DNA of 19,903 nt from CG1-02-35-72 sp045046885 (GTDB lineage: Bacteria; Bacteroidota; Bacteroidia; Flavobacteriales; Flavobacteriaceae). The stretch spans positions 1 to 19,903 of the forward strand of contig JASFYX010000035.1 of assembly GCA_045046885.1 (NCBI GenBank), read 5' to 3'. Below, in pieces: positions 7,193-15,267 of this stretch (its first letter is position 1; each line of letters begins with the position of its first letter). Both the position numbers and the translations under genes were made by a program. A model generated the notes under the pieces. The model did not search any database. It was not told where the DNA came from and was given only the letters and a program-made list of their open reading frames with translations.

Positions 7193-7230
7193 TCAAAAAA
7201 AAAGCCGCTTTGTAAAAACAAAGCGACTTC
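7193..7230 (-). terminator. Rho-independent terminator of rpsA
   Basis: On the minus strand, arms 7229-7218 and 7213-7202 form a 12-bp stem (AAGTCGCTTTGT with ACAAAGCGGCTT, one G-T type mismatch) around a short T loop, followed by a run of T residues (the A tract 7194-7203 on the plus strand). It lies about 22 nt behind the rpsA stop codon. Confidence 0.85.
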
Positions 7231-7251
7231 TAAAATATATTGAGAAAAAGT

Positions 7252-9297
7252 TTATTTTCCTTTTTCTTCCATTTTAGCTTTTAAATCAGCTAAAACAGAT
7301 AAATCACCTAAGGTAGATTTTTCTGCATTATCAGCTTTTTTATTAGCTCTTTTAATATTTTTTTGTTCTTCTTCTTTAAAGATAGCTGTATGTGATACCA
7401 CTATTTTTCTGAAGTCTTTATTGAACTCAATTACCTTAAACTCGGCTGTATCGCCTTTTGCTAATTTAGTACCGTCTTCTTTTTCAAGTAAACGTCCTGG
7501 TGCAAAAGCTTCGGCATCATCACCTTCAAAAACAACAATTGCTCCTTTGGCATTTGTGTCTTTAATAGTTCCTGTATGAACAGAATTTAAAGTGAATTTT
7601 GCTTCTTTAGCTTCCCAAGGATTGTCTTGAGTTTGTTTGTGTCCTAAATTTAATTTACGACCTTCAACATCCAATTCAAGAACAACAACATCCAATTTAT
7701 CGCCCACTTTTACAAAGTCAGATGGATGTTTAACTTTTTCTGTCCAAGATAAATCAGAAATATAAACCAATCCGTCTATACCTTCTTCTAATTCAACAAA
7801 AACACCAAAGTTTGTGTAATTTCTTACAGTACCTGTGTGTTTAGAACCTACAGGATATTTAGTTGTAATGTCTGTCCAAGGATCTGGAGATAATTGTCTC
7901 ATACCCATAGACATTTTGCGTTGTTCGCGATCTAATGTTAAAATTTGAGCTTCTACTTCATCGCCTATTTTAACAAAGTCTTGCGCAGAGCGTAAATGTG
8001 TTGACCACGACATTTCTGATACGTGAATCAATCCTTCTACACCTGGAGCAACTTCAATAAAGGCACCGTAATCTGCTATAATAGCTACTTTACCTTTAAC
8101 TTTATCGCCTATTTTTAGGTTTTCGTCTAAAGCTTCCCAAGGATGTTTAGAGAGTTGTTTTAATCCTAATTGGATACGTGTTTTCTCATCATCAAAGTCA
8201 AGAATTACAACATTTAATTTTTGATCTAATTCAAGTACTTCACTTGGATGGTTGATACGGCTCCAAGATAAATCTGTAATATGGATTAATCCATCTACAC
8301 CACCTAAGTCAACAAAGACGCCATAAGAAGTTATATTTTTAACAATACCTTCTAAAACTTGACCTTTTTCTAATTGGCCAATAATTTCGCGTTTTTGTAT
8401 TTCAAGATCGGCTTCGATAAGTGCTTTATGTGAAACCACCACGTTTTTGAATTCATGGTTAATTTTCACTACTTTGAATTCCATTGTTTTTTCAACAAAT
8501 TGATCGTAATCTCTAATAGGTTTTACATCTATTTGAGAACCTGGCAAGAATGCTTCTAGACCAAATACATCTACAATCATACCGCCTTTTGTACGGCATT
8601 TTACAAAACCGTTTACAATTTCGCCAGTTTCGTGTGCATTGTTAACACGATCCCAAGCTTTTATGACACGTGCTTTTTTGTGTGATAAAACTAATTGACC
8701 AGTACTATCTTCGCGTCTATCTACTAATACTTCAACTGTATCTCCTTCTTTTAAGTCTGGATTATATCTGAACTCATTTAAAGATATTACGCCTTCAGAT
8801 TTAGAATTGATATCGATTATAGCTTCTCTATCTGTCATTCTAACAACAACACCATCAATTACTTGACGTTCTGCTACGAAGCCAGATGTACCTTCTAAAG
8901 CTTTGTCAAAAGCTTTGAGTTTTTCATCGTCAACAGCTTCAATCCCTTCTTCGTATTTGTGCCAATCAAAAGTATCTAAAAACTCTTGAGGATCTTGTAC
9001 TGGAATTTCTTCTTTTACTTCGGCTACAACTTCTTCTTTTACCTCTTCAACTATTGGTTCTTCAACCTTAGTTTTAGCAATTCTTTTTTTAGCAACTTTA
9101 GCAGGTTTTTCTTCTGCCACTTCTACTTTTGCTGTTTTTTTAACAGCAACTTTTTTGGCAGCGGCTTTAGGCTCTTTTTCAGTTTCAGTTTTTGCTTTTG
9201 TGACTTTTTTAGCAGTTGCTTTTGTAGTTTTTACTGCTTCTTTTGGTGTAGCTTCTTCGTTTGTTTCTGCTACTTTTTTTGTTTCTTTTTCAGCCAT
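7252..9297 (-). CDS. rpsA: 30S ribosomal protein S1
   Basis: S1 binds mRNA and helps bring it to the 30S subunit. That role should matter here because the genes of this window lack clear Shine-Dalgarno sequences. The 681-residue product has six S1 (OB-fold) repeats at about 140-207, 224-292, 311-381, 396-466, 485-554 and 573-638. Repeats 3 to 5 are the most canonical (SYGVFVDLGGVDGLIH, DYGAFIEVAPGVEGLIH, NFGVFVELEEGIDGLVY). Residues 1-100 form a low-complexity Lys/Ala/Glu/Val-rich extension that E. coli S1 (557 residues) lacks; similar extensions occur in Bacteroidota. The C-terminal tail after 640 is charged. The gene has its own promoter-like element upstream and a strong terminator, so it is probably a single-gene transcript. 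The start is ATG at 9297. Confidence 0.97.
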   Translation of the reverse strand: MAEKETKKVAETNEEATPKEAVKTTKATAKKVTKAKTETEKEPKAAAKKVAVKKTAKVEVAEEKPAKVAKKRIAKTKVEEPIVEEVKEEVVAEVKEEIPVQDPQEFLDTFDWHKYEEGIEAVDDEKLKAFDKALEGTSGFVAERQVIDGVVVRMTDREAIIDINSKSEGVISLNEFRYNPDLKEGDTVEVLVDRREDSTGQLVLSHKKARVIKAWDRVNNAHETGEIVNGFVKCRTKGGMIVDVFGLEAFLPGSQIDVKPIRDYDQFVEKTMEFKVVKINHEFKNVVVSHKALIEADLEIQKREIIGQLEKGQVLEGIVKNITSYGVFVDLGGVDGLIHITDLSWSRINHPSEVLELDQKLNVVILDFDDEKTRIQLGLKQLSKHPWEALDENLKIGDKVKGKVAIIADYGAFIEVAPGVEGLIHVSEMSWSTHLRSAQDFVKIGDEVEAQILTLDREQRKMSMGMRQLSPDPWTDITTKYPVGSKHTGTVRNYTNFGVFVELEEGIDGLVYISDLSWTEKVKHPSDFVKVGDKLDVVVLELDVEGRKLNLGHKQTQDNPWEAKEAKFTLNSVHTGTIKDTNAKGAIVVFEGDDAEAFAPGRLLEKEDGTKLAKGDTAEFKVIEFNKDFRKIVVSHTAIFKEEEQKNIKRANKKADNAEKSTLGDLSVLADLKAKMEEKGK

Positions 9298-9415
9298 TTG
9301 CTGATAATAGTTTTGTATCTTATTGCTTTACAGGATTTTTAAACGACTTATAACAACAAGAGGGTTGTTTTTTATGTGTTTCCTTTTTAAAATCCACTAC
9401 TCGAAAAAAGGCGTG

Positions 9416-9446
9416 CAAATATACAACTTTTTCCTTAATTTAAAAG
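9416..9446 (-). promoter_or_regulatory. Probable rpsA promoter (Bacteroidota type)
   Basis: The minus strand reads TATATTTG at 9423-9416, an exact TAnnTTTG -7 match, with a weak CTTT at the -33 position 19 nt upstream. Transcription would start near 9409 and give a leader of about 110 nt. The leader contains AACAAC and GTTGTT segments (about 9349-9372) that could pair into a small hairpin; a link to S1 autoregulation is speculative. Confidence 0.6.
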
Positions 9447-9462
9447 TCTAAATAATTAAATA

Positions 9463-10416
9463 CTAAAATATTGATTTGATAATGCGTTCTTCTGTTAAAC
9501 CATCTGCTTCTGCCTTGTAATTTTTAACAATTCTATGACGTAATACAGAGAAAGCAATAGCCTGTACATCTTCTATATCTGGTGAAAATTTACCGTGAAT
9601 AACAGCGTAAGCTTTAGCGGCAATAATAAGATTTTGTGAAGCGCGTGGCCCTGCTCCCCAATCGAGGTATTCTCTAATATTTTTAGGTGCATTTTTAGCT
9701 TTAGGGCGTGTTTTGGCTACGAGTTTAACAGCGTATTCAACTACATTATCTGCCACTGGAACTTTACTTATCAGTTGTTGATAATCTAATATTTCTTGTG
9801 CTGTAAACAAAGGATTTACTTTTTCTTGTGAGCCGACTGTTGTGCTTTTTACAATGGCTACTTCTTCTTCAAATGAAGGGTAATCTAATACAATAGAAAA
9901 TATAAAACGGTCTAATTGTGCTTCGGGTAACGGATACGTCCCTTCTTGTTCAATAGGATTTTGGGTTGCTAAAACAAAAAAGGGTTTCTGTATATCGTGT
10001 CTAACACCTGCAACTGTTACACTGTGTTCTTGCATAGCTTCTAGAAGTGCAGCTTGTGTTTTAGGTGGGGTTCTATTTATCTCATCGGCTAAAATGATAT
10101 TTGAAAAAATAGGTCCTTTTAAAAATTTAAAATTCCGATCTTCTCCTAATATTTCACTACCAATTATATCGCTCGGCATTAAATCGGGTGTAAACTGAAT
10201 GCGTTTAAAATCTAAACCAATAGCTTGCGCTATGGTATTAACTAAAAGTGTCTTAGCAAGACCAGGCACACCAATTAAAAGTGAATGTTTACCTGTTAAA
10301 ATAGAAATTAATAGGTAATCTACTGCTGCTTCTTGCCCCACAATTACCTTTGCTATTTCTTTTTTTAAGGCTTTATATTTTGTGATTAATGTTTTAATTG
10401 CGGCTAGGTCTGACAT
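9463..10416 (-). CDS. MoxR-family AAA+ ATPase
   Basis: The 317-residue protein has Walker A GVPGLAKT (49-56), Walker B IILADEINR (about 107-115), the MoxR segment PPKTQAALLEAMQEHSVT, sensor ATQNPIEQEGTYPLPEAQLDRF (about 150-171) and a C-terminal lid domain. MoxR ATPases act as chaperones in maturing enzymes or envelope complexes and usually work with vWA or DUF58 proteins. None is encoded here; instead the gene ends an operon of periplasmic folding factors. I chose ATG at 10416 because the frame can only be extended upstream to a TTG at 10452 inside the previous gene, and flavobacterial MoxR proteins typically begin MSDLAAI-like. That start leaves a 10-nt gap to the SurA-like gene. Confidence 0.92.
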   Translation of the reverse strand: MSDLAAIKTLITKYKALKKEIAKVIVGQEAAVDYLLISILTGKHSLLIGVPGLAKTLLVNTIAQAIGLDFKRIQFTPDLMPSDIIGSEILGEDRNFKFLKGPIFSNIILADEINRTPPKTQAALLEAMQEHSVTVAGVRHDIQKPFFVLATQNPIEQEGTYPLPEAQLDRFIFSIVLDYPSFEEEVAIVKSTTVGSQEKVNPLFTAQEILDYQQLISKVPVADNVVEYAVKLVAKTRPKAKNAPKNIREYLDWGAGPRASQNLIIAAKAYAVIHGKFSPDIEDVQAIAFSVLRHRIVKNYKAEADGLTEERIIKSIF

Positions 10417-10426
10417 TCTTTTTGGT

Positions 10427-11812
10427 TTAATTTTTATTCCAATTAAATTCAAAGTTACACTTTTTATATGTTTTATTTACTTTTATATAAGTATCAATAA
10501 TATTTTCTCTCACCCATTTATCTATTGTTTCTTGTCTTTTTTTCTGAAGGGCTAAGCTCTGTATTTTTTCATAATCTTTTACCAAGTCGGCCTTATGAGA
10601 AGGAATTTTATCTTTCATTAATATTACTTTATACATCTTTTCACCCTCTCTTGACTCATCGTAAAATACAGGAGTCATACTTCCTTTAGATAAATTACTC
10701 ACACGGGCATAGAGTGTTGGATCCATACGTGTTAAATCGAATTTACTATCACTCGTCATAGGATTAATTAACAAACCGTAATTATTTTTTGTCTCTTTAT
10801 CTGATGAATATTTAAACGCTGCATTTTCGAAGGTGATTTTCTTTAAAATCACGTCATCCTTAATTTTTTGTAAAGAGTCCTTGGCATTTTCTAAGCTCTT
10901 TTCATCAATTTCGGGTTGTAATAGGATGTGTCTAACATCACGATTTTTTCCTCTTATTTTTTCGACTTTTAAAATATGATAGCCAAAATCTGACTTAAAA
11001 GGTTCTGACACTTCTCCTTCATCTAGGCTAAAAGCGGCTTCTTTAAATTCTTTTACAAAGCCACTTTTACGGTTTATGGTATAAATATCACCTTGAGGTG
11101 TTGTTACAGCAGGATCTTGGGAATATAAAATGGCTTTCATTCTAAAACTAGCCCCATCATCTACTTCTTTTTTATATTCGTTTAAACGTTTTAAAACATC
11201 GGCTATAGCCGCTTTTGAAGGGGTGACTTTTAAGACTATTTGTTCTAAAACAATCTCAGCTCCAAAATTAGGAAGGTCTCCTTTTTTCTCAAGACTCTTA
11301 AAATAATTGCGGACTTCTTCGGGTGTTACACTTACTTTTTTGGCAATTTTATTCTGCATTCTAGAAATAAGTGCCGCTTCTTTTTCCACATTAAAAAATT
11401 CTTTTCTAAAATCTTCAATGTTATTAAACCCATAAAATTCTACAATTTTCTTTTCGGTACCTAATTGTTGTTTAAAATTTTCTATTTTTTTCTCTACACT
11501 CTGATTTATCTCTTCGTCAGAAACTTCTATACTATCTACAACAGCGTGATGTGCTAAAAGTTTTCTTTTTAAAACTTGTTCTAACATTTGACAATCTGAA
11601 ATGTTTATTTTATTGTCACTTTGTGTTTCAAGTTCTTTTCTATATACTTCAATATCACTATCAAGTACAACATTTTTACCTACAACTACGGCAACACCAT
11701 CTACTTTTATTTTCTTTTGAGCTATAGTCTTTGAAATACCTAAAACAGTTAAAACTATTAATAGGTATTTAATTTTCTGTGAAAATTTCGAATTCTTTAT
11801 TTTTAATTGCAT
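10427..11812 (-). CDS. SurA-like periplasmic peptidyl-prolyl isomerase/chaperone
   Basis: The 461-residue product has an N-terminal hydrophobic signal segment (residues about 15-31, cleavage likely near IA|Q). A SurA N-type helical chaperone domain follows (about 37-175, starting VDGVAVVVGKNVVLDSDI). Then come two parvulin (PpiC) modules at about 185-285, ending FGYHILKVEKIRG, and about 290-400, starting RDVRHILLQ. The C-terminal helix returns to the chaperone fold. This is the SurA layout, so it should escort outer-membrane proteins across the periplasm. The second parvulin looks more complete at its start (RHIL) but lacks the usual GYHIL ending. Its ATG start at 11812 overlaps the end of the lipoprotein gene by 44 nt, suggesting translational coupling. 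No later start keeps the signal peptide. Confidence 0.9.
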   Translation of the reverse strand: MQLKIKNSKFSQKIKYLLIVLTVLGISKTIAQKKIKVDGVAVVVGKNVVLDSDIEVYRKELETQSDNKINISDCQMLEQVLKRKLLAHHAVVDSIEVSDEEINQSVEKKIENFKQQLGTEKKIVEFYGFNNIEDFRKEFFNVEKEAALISRMQNKIAKKVSVTPEEVRNYFKSLEKKGDLPNFGAEIVLEQIVLKVTPSKAAIADVLKRLNEYKKEVDDGASFRMKAILYSQDPAVTTPQGDIYTINRKSGFVKEFKEAAFSLDEGEVSEPFKSDFGYHILKVEKIRGKNRDVRHILLQPEIDEKSLENAKDSLQKIKDDVILKKITFENAAFKYSSDKETKNNYGLLINPMTSDSKFDLTRMDPTLYARVSNLSKGSMTPVFYDESREGEKMYKVILMKDKIPSHKADLVKDYEKIQSLALQKKRQETIDKWVRENIIDTYIKVNKTYKKCNFEFNWNKN

Positions 11813-12638
11813 CGTTTGTTAATGTTTCTTCTAATTTCTTGATTAAATTTAATTTCCTTTTGTGTAATATAATTTCTTTTATAGTAGGAGATATATAACT
11901 AATGGGGGCTAAATCATTGCGTTTTAAAACATCTTTAATAGCCACCAAATATAAACCTAAACTATCTTTCTTTTGAATGATATATGATTTTTTTAATATT
12001 TTATTTTGATCTTCTGATTTTAAAAATGGAATTTTATTCAAAACATCACTATAACGTATCCAAATTGAGTCGTTTAATGAGGCTGATTTTAACTGCAAAC
12101 TCAAATCGTCTAACTGCTCTAAATCTTCTTTTTTATCTGATTTAAACAACTTTATAAATTCACTAGGATTTAATACGTCATTCGCAAACTGAATGTATTT
12201 AAGCTGTACAAGAACTTCATTCAGTTTAAAATTTTGTTTGTTTTCATCATAAAAACCTTCAATATCATTACTCGTAACAACTGTATCTAAATACTGCTTT
12301 ACAACAGCTTCTTTATATTTATTGATGTATAAATCTTCTTTATACTTCTCAACTAAAATATCGAAAGTCAATTTTTCCTGATCTAAATTTAGTTTAGCCT
12401 TATGAAGCATTAATTTTTGACGCGCCCAAGTATTTGTATAATTATATACAAAAACAGCACTGTCTTCTTTAGAAATTTTCTTAGGAATGATGTTTGCAAT
12501 ATCGTCTAAACGTAAATAATCGTCAAAAACCCTAGCCAAAACTGGATTTTTATCTTCTTTTTTAAGTGTAAAATACTCGCAAGAAGACAAGCTAATTAAA
12601 GCTATAAAGAAAAATAATATGTAGATTTTAGCACTCAC
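11769..12638 (-). CDS. Lipoprotein with SurA-like fold, apparently without active parvulin
   Basis: The 289-residue product starts with a lipoprotein signal: hydrophobic residues 5-17 and lipobox LSSC with C20. The rest is helical and charged and matches the pattern of a SurA N-domain (VFDDYLRLDDIANIIP, then a long helical stretch to about 130). A degenerate parvulin-like segment follows (EVLVQLKYIQF near 155 and SLGLYLVAIKDVLKR near 230) and then a C-terminal helix. The histidines that mark active parvulins (HIL near the start, YHI near the end) are missing, so it is probably a chaperone-like, non-catalytic partner. The start is GTG at 12638, directly after the TAG of the upstream gene (TAGGTG); no ATG lies before the lipobox. 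It overlaps the SurA-like gene by 44 nt. Membership in the SurA superfamily is my inference from pattern and context. Confidence 0.75.
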   Translation of the reverse strand: MSAKIYILFFFIALISLSSCEYFTLKKEDKNPVLARVFDDYLRLDDIANIIPKKISKEDSAVFVYNYTNTWARQKLMLHKAKLNLDQEKLTFDILVEKYKEDLYINKYKEAVVKQYLDTVVTSNDIEGFYDENKQNFKLNEVLVQLKYIQFANDVLNPSEFIKLFKSDKKEDLEQLDDLSLQLKSASLNDSIWIRYSDVLNKIPFLKSEDQNKILKKSYIIQKKDSLGLYLVAIKDVLKRNDLAPISYISPTIKEIILHKRKLNLIKKLEETLTNDAIKNKEFEIFTEN

Positions 12639-14264
12639 CTATTCGTATTTTCTTATCAATTTTTTTAAGGCCCGTTTGTTAATTTCTATCGGGTGTTTTT
12701 TACGTAAACCGGCAATCCAGATTTTTTCTAAATATGTTTGATAATCATTCATAACTACCCCTTTATTATTTTTAAAATCTTTTGGATATTTTGTCCTATT
12801 GAGCATATAAAAAGCTTTTAAACCAGTACTGTCTGCTTTAGCTTTTTGCCATACTTTATTTTGCATAATATCAAATAACAGCAGCCCTTCTTTAAATTCG
12901 TTAACCGAAGTTGCGTATTCTTTATTTGTATCTTCTAAATGTGCTTTGTAATAATCAATTATTTTTCTGTCTTTAAATTTATTAAAAACTTGATTTGAAA
13001 CATACTTCTTAATTTTTTTAAAAGATAAATATACTACTAAATCTTTTTGCGTAAAAATACTGTCTTGCACTTTTAAAATAGGTGAATTTAGACTGTCCTT
13101 TTTCTTAAACCAATTGGGATTTTTAAAATCAGCTAAAGCCGATTTATATTCTAAAATAACATATGTTTTTTTTAGTTTATCAATAACCGATTTTTCTATT
13201 TGTTCAGCTCGTTCTCCTCTTTTAACTTTTTTAAGTAATTCGGAACGCATTTTATCGTAACTATCTATAGGATATTTTTTCAATAGAGTCACAATATGCC
13301 ATCCGTAACGGGTTTTAAAAGGTTTTGAGTAATCGCCTATACTTTTTAAAGCAAAAGCAGCATCAGAAAATTCTTTAATAATTTTACCCACACCAAATTT
13401 GGCCAATTTCCCGCCTTTTTGTGCAGAACCCGAATCTTGAGAATATTTTTTAGCCAATTCAGCAAATTTTTGGCCTTCTTTAAGCATTGCGTAAATACTA
13501 TCAATTTTTAGCTTATTTACGGCAATAGATTTAGCATCTTTATTTTTAAGCATTATATGCGCTACTTCTACTTCGCCTTGCGATAATCTTTTGTTATTGA
13601 TTTTTAAAATATGATACCCATAACGCGTTTTAAAAATTGGAGAAATTTTACCAACAGGCGTAGTATAAGCAGCATTTTCAAAAGGATAAACCATCTGAAA
13701 GACTTTAAAATAGCCCAAATTTCCAAAGTTTTTCTTTGCTGATGGGTCTTGTGAATATTTTACAGCAACATCCTTAAATTTTTGTCCATCAATAATTTCT
13801 TTTCGCGCCTTACTAATTAGATTGTAAGCTGCTAAAGTGTCTTTTGGTAAAGCGCCTTCTTCTAAGCGGATTAAAATATGGCTGGCATTTACTTCATATT
13901 TTGAACGATAATAAGCCTCTTTAGCTAAATTTTCAAGCGCTACAGAGTCTTTTAAATAAGGTGTCATTAACTGTTGTTTGTAACGCGATAATTCGCCTAC
14001 AAAAGTGCTCAAAGTGTCTAATTTTAAATTATAGGCTGCTTGCACTTTTAATTTATAATTGATGTATAATTCGAGGTAATTAGTAATTTTCTTCTGACTA
14101 GAATCGGCTACAATATCTATATTTTTAAGATAATTCTTTTCAAAATCTGATACCAATTGTGGTTTACCATCAATTTTAAATAAAATAGCTTGTTTTTTCT
14201 GAGAAAAAGTACTCAAACTTAATGCCATAAAAAATAGCAATGTAAAAAATGAAGTTGATTTCAT
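12639..14264 (-). CDS. Periplasmic PpiC-type isomerase with two parvulin domains
   Basis: The 541-residue protein begins with a signal peptide (MKSTSFFTLLFFMALSLSTFS|Q). Residues 25-115 form a helical region. Two parvulin domains follow at about 123-223 (ASHILIRLEEG to GYHILKINNKR, H129 and H218) and 232-329 (VAHIMLKN to GWHIVTLLKKYP, H236 and H323). Both keep the paired histidines and the KYSQD and FK.RYG motifs of active prolyl isomerases. A long C-terminal domain (about 335-541) ends in NDYQTYLEKIWIAGLRKKHPI. From memory, flavobacterial relatives are often about 650 residues, with an extra segment near residue 490-500 that seems to be missing here. It should fold outer-membrane or secreted proteins. 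It is the first gene of the operon that continues with the lipoprotein, SurA-like and MoxR genes. Confidence 0.9.
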   Translation of the reverse strand: MKSTSFFTLLFFMALSLSTFSQKKQAILFKIDGKPQLVSDFEKNYLKNIDIVADSSQKKITNYLELYINYKLKVQAAYNLKLDTLSTFVGELSRYKQQLMTPYLKDSVALENLAKEAYYRSKYEVNASHILIRLEEGALPKDTLAAYNLISKARKEIIDGQKFKDVAVKYSQDPSAKKNFGNLGYFKVFQMVYPFENAAYTTPVGKISPIFKTRYGYHILKINNKRLSQGEVEVAHIMLKNKDAKSIAVNKLKIDSIYAMLKEGQKFAELAKKYSQDSGSAQKGGKLAKFGVGKIIKEFSDAAFALKSIGDYSKPFKTRYGWHIVTLLKKYPIDSYDKMRSELLKKVKRGERAEQIEKSVIDKLKKTYVILEYKSALADFKNPNWFKKKDSLNSPILKVQDSIFTQKDLVVYLSFKKIKKYVSNQVFNKFKDRKIIDYYKAHLEDTNKEYATSVNEFKEGLLLFDIMQNKVWQKAKADSTGLKAFYMLNRTKYPKDFKNNKGVVMNDYQTYLEKIWIAGLRKKHPIEINKRALKKLIRKYE

Positions 14265-14300
14265 ATCTAGCTTAAAAATAAATGTTGCTTTTTAAAGGCT

Positions 14301-14308
14301 CAAAAATA
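14301..14308 (-). promoter_or_regulatory. Possible -7 element for the ppiC-surA-moxR operon
   Basis: The minus strand reads TATTTTTG, matching TAnnTTTG, 36 nt before the ATG at 14264. No convincing -33 element is seen. The 75-nt gap to the DUF493 gene holds no obvious terminator, so read-through from DUF493 is also possible. Confidence 0.35.
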
Positions 14309-14339
14309 AAGTTTTAATTTATAAGAGTTGTTAAAATAA

Positions 14340-14624
14340 TTATAAAGATATAATACCTTTAACTTGTGAGGCTTCCTTGTATTTTTCTATAACGTGGTCT
14401 GCAGATTTTAATTTAACTAAAATGGTTAAACTCAGAAATTTATCACTTTTTGACGTCTTAGTTTTAATGATGGCGCCTTCAAAATTAAAAATATTTTCTA
14501 CCTGTGTTTTGAGTTCTTTTTTATTCGGAATTATAAATTTATACATATAGTCTGTTGGAAAAACTGTTGTATCTATTAATTCATTTTTCAATTTTTTGTA
14601 AAAATCGTCCTCTTTTTTGGTCAT
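14340..14624 (-). CDS. DUF493 family protein
   Basis: The 94-residue protein matches the small DUF493 (YbeD-like) family. It has a short charged N-terminus, then the segment FPTDYMYKFIIPN, then an alternating strand-helix pattern (EGAIIKTKTSKSDKFLSLTILVKLKSADHVIEKYKEASQVKGIISL) that fits an ACT-like ferredoxin fold. No enzymatic residues are evident; the family is thought to bind small ligands or proteins, and its exact role is not known. Length is typical. It starts with ATG at 14624 and is transcribed away from the AAA_28 ATPase gene, sharing a 107-nt divergent promoter region with it. Confidence 0.8.
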   Translation of the reverse strand: MTKKEDDFYKKLKNELIDTTVFPTDYMYKFIIPNKKELKTQVENIFNFEGAIIKTKTSKSDKFLSLTILVKLKSADHVIEKYKEASQVKGIISL

Positions 14625-14665
14625 CGTTTTTAATTTACTGTGTATTTTAGCTACTTTTAAGTCGT

Positions 14666-14673
14666 CAAAATTA
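14666..14673 (-). promoter_or_regulatory. Possible -7 element for the DUF493 gene
   Basis: The minus strand reads TAATTTTG, matching TAnnTTTG, 41 nt before the ATG at 14624. The -33 side is weak. It lies only 20 nt from the plus-strand element at 14693, so the two divergent promoters would overlap. Confidence 0.35.
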
Positions 14674-14692
14674 CATAAAAAGACATAAAGTT

Positions 14693-14700
14693 TATCTTTG
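14693..14700 (+). promoter_or_regulatory. Possible -7 element for the ATPase-recQ-fmt operon
   Basis: TATCTTTG matches TAnnTTTG, 31 nt before the ATG at 14732. Only a weak TTAC is found at the -33 position (14671-14674). Confidence 0.45.
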
Positions 14701-14731
14701 ATGGATAAAGTTAATTATTTAATAAAATAAA

Positions 14732-15262
14732 ATGCAAAAAATAGTTTTAACAGGAGGCCCGGGCACAGGCAAAACAACCATTTTAGACGAATTACATAAA
14801 CAAGGTTATACCTGTAAACAAGAAGTATCGCGACAAGTCACAAAAATGGCCCGTAAAAATGGTATTGAACAACTCTTTTTAAAAGATCCTATGCTCTTTA
14901 GTAAATTACTTTTAGAAGGACGCGTACAACAATATAAGGACGCTGTTAAACTTAAAAGTGATTTTGTTTTTTTTGACAGAGGCATCCCCGATGTTCATGG
15001 GTATATGAATTATTTGGGGCTTAACTACCCCGATATTTACGTGCGAAAAAGTAAAAAATACACTTACGATGCCGTTTTTTTAATGCCGCCTTGGCAAAAA
15101 ATATACATTACTGATGATGAACGTTACGAAAATTTTGAACAATCATTAGCCATTCATAATCACTTAAAAAATACTTATGAATCTTTGGGATATAAAATTA
15201 ACGAAGTCCCTTTTGGAGATGTGAAAGAGCGGGTTAAATTTATTTTAAATAATCTGACTTAA
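14732..15262 (+). CDS. AAA_28-type P-loop ATPase/kinase-like protein
   Basis: The 176-residue protein has a P-loop GGPGTGKTT (residues 8-16), a Walker B-like FFDRGIPDVHGY (about 83-94) and a lid segment with DDERYENFEQ (about 129-138). This arrangement is that of the AAA_28 group of small predicted ATPases related to NadR-type and thymidylate-kinase-like folds. The DRG motif and the arginine-containing lid suggest a nucleotide or small-molecule phosphotransferase rather than a mechanical ATPase, but the substrate is unknown. It is the first gene of a tight operon, 5 nt before recQ, and lies divergent from a DUF493 gene. Length is normal. Confidence 0.8.
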   Translation: MQKIVLTGGPGTGKTTILDELHKQGYTCKQEVSRQVTKMARKNGIEQLFLKDPMLFSKLLLEGRVQQYKDAVKLKSDFVFFDRGIPDVHGYMNYLGLNYPDIYVRKSKKYTYDAVFLMPPWQKIYITDDERYENFEQSLAIHNHLKNTYESLGYKINEVPFGDVKERVKFILNNLT

Positions 15263-15267
15263 CCTGT

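Larger units (their letters stand above)
6789..7251. other. 463-bp intergenic region rich in palindromic repeats
   Basis: This is the only long gap in the window. I see no plausible gene in it. From the glmM side it holds the glmM leader with a short dispersed-repeat motif, a possible -7 element, a first 33-nt hairpin, two smaller palindromes, a second 33-nt hairpin that is a sister of the first, and finally the rpsA terminator. Each is listed separately. Confidence 0.75.

Noticed and set aside
8986..9342. 118-codon open frame on the plus strand opposite the rpsA N-terminus
   Set aside because: Its product is almost only Phe, Ser, Cys and Asn, the mirror of the Lys/Ala/Glu-rich S1 tail. It is a shadow frame, not a gene.
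9349..9372. Plus-strand terminator AACAAC..GTTGTTTTTT
   Set aside because: No plus-strand gene lies upstream of it; it falls in the rpsA leader and the stem is only about six pairs.
10417..10452. Upstream extension of the MoxR gene to a TTG start
   Set aside because: It would use TTG, overlap the SurA-like gene by 26 nt, and add residues (MNLIGIKIKPKR) not typical of the family; the ATG at 10416 is better.
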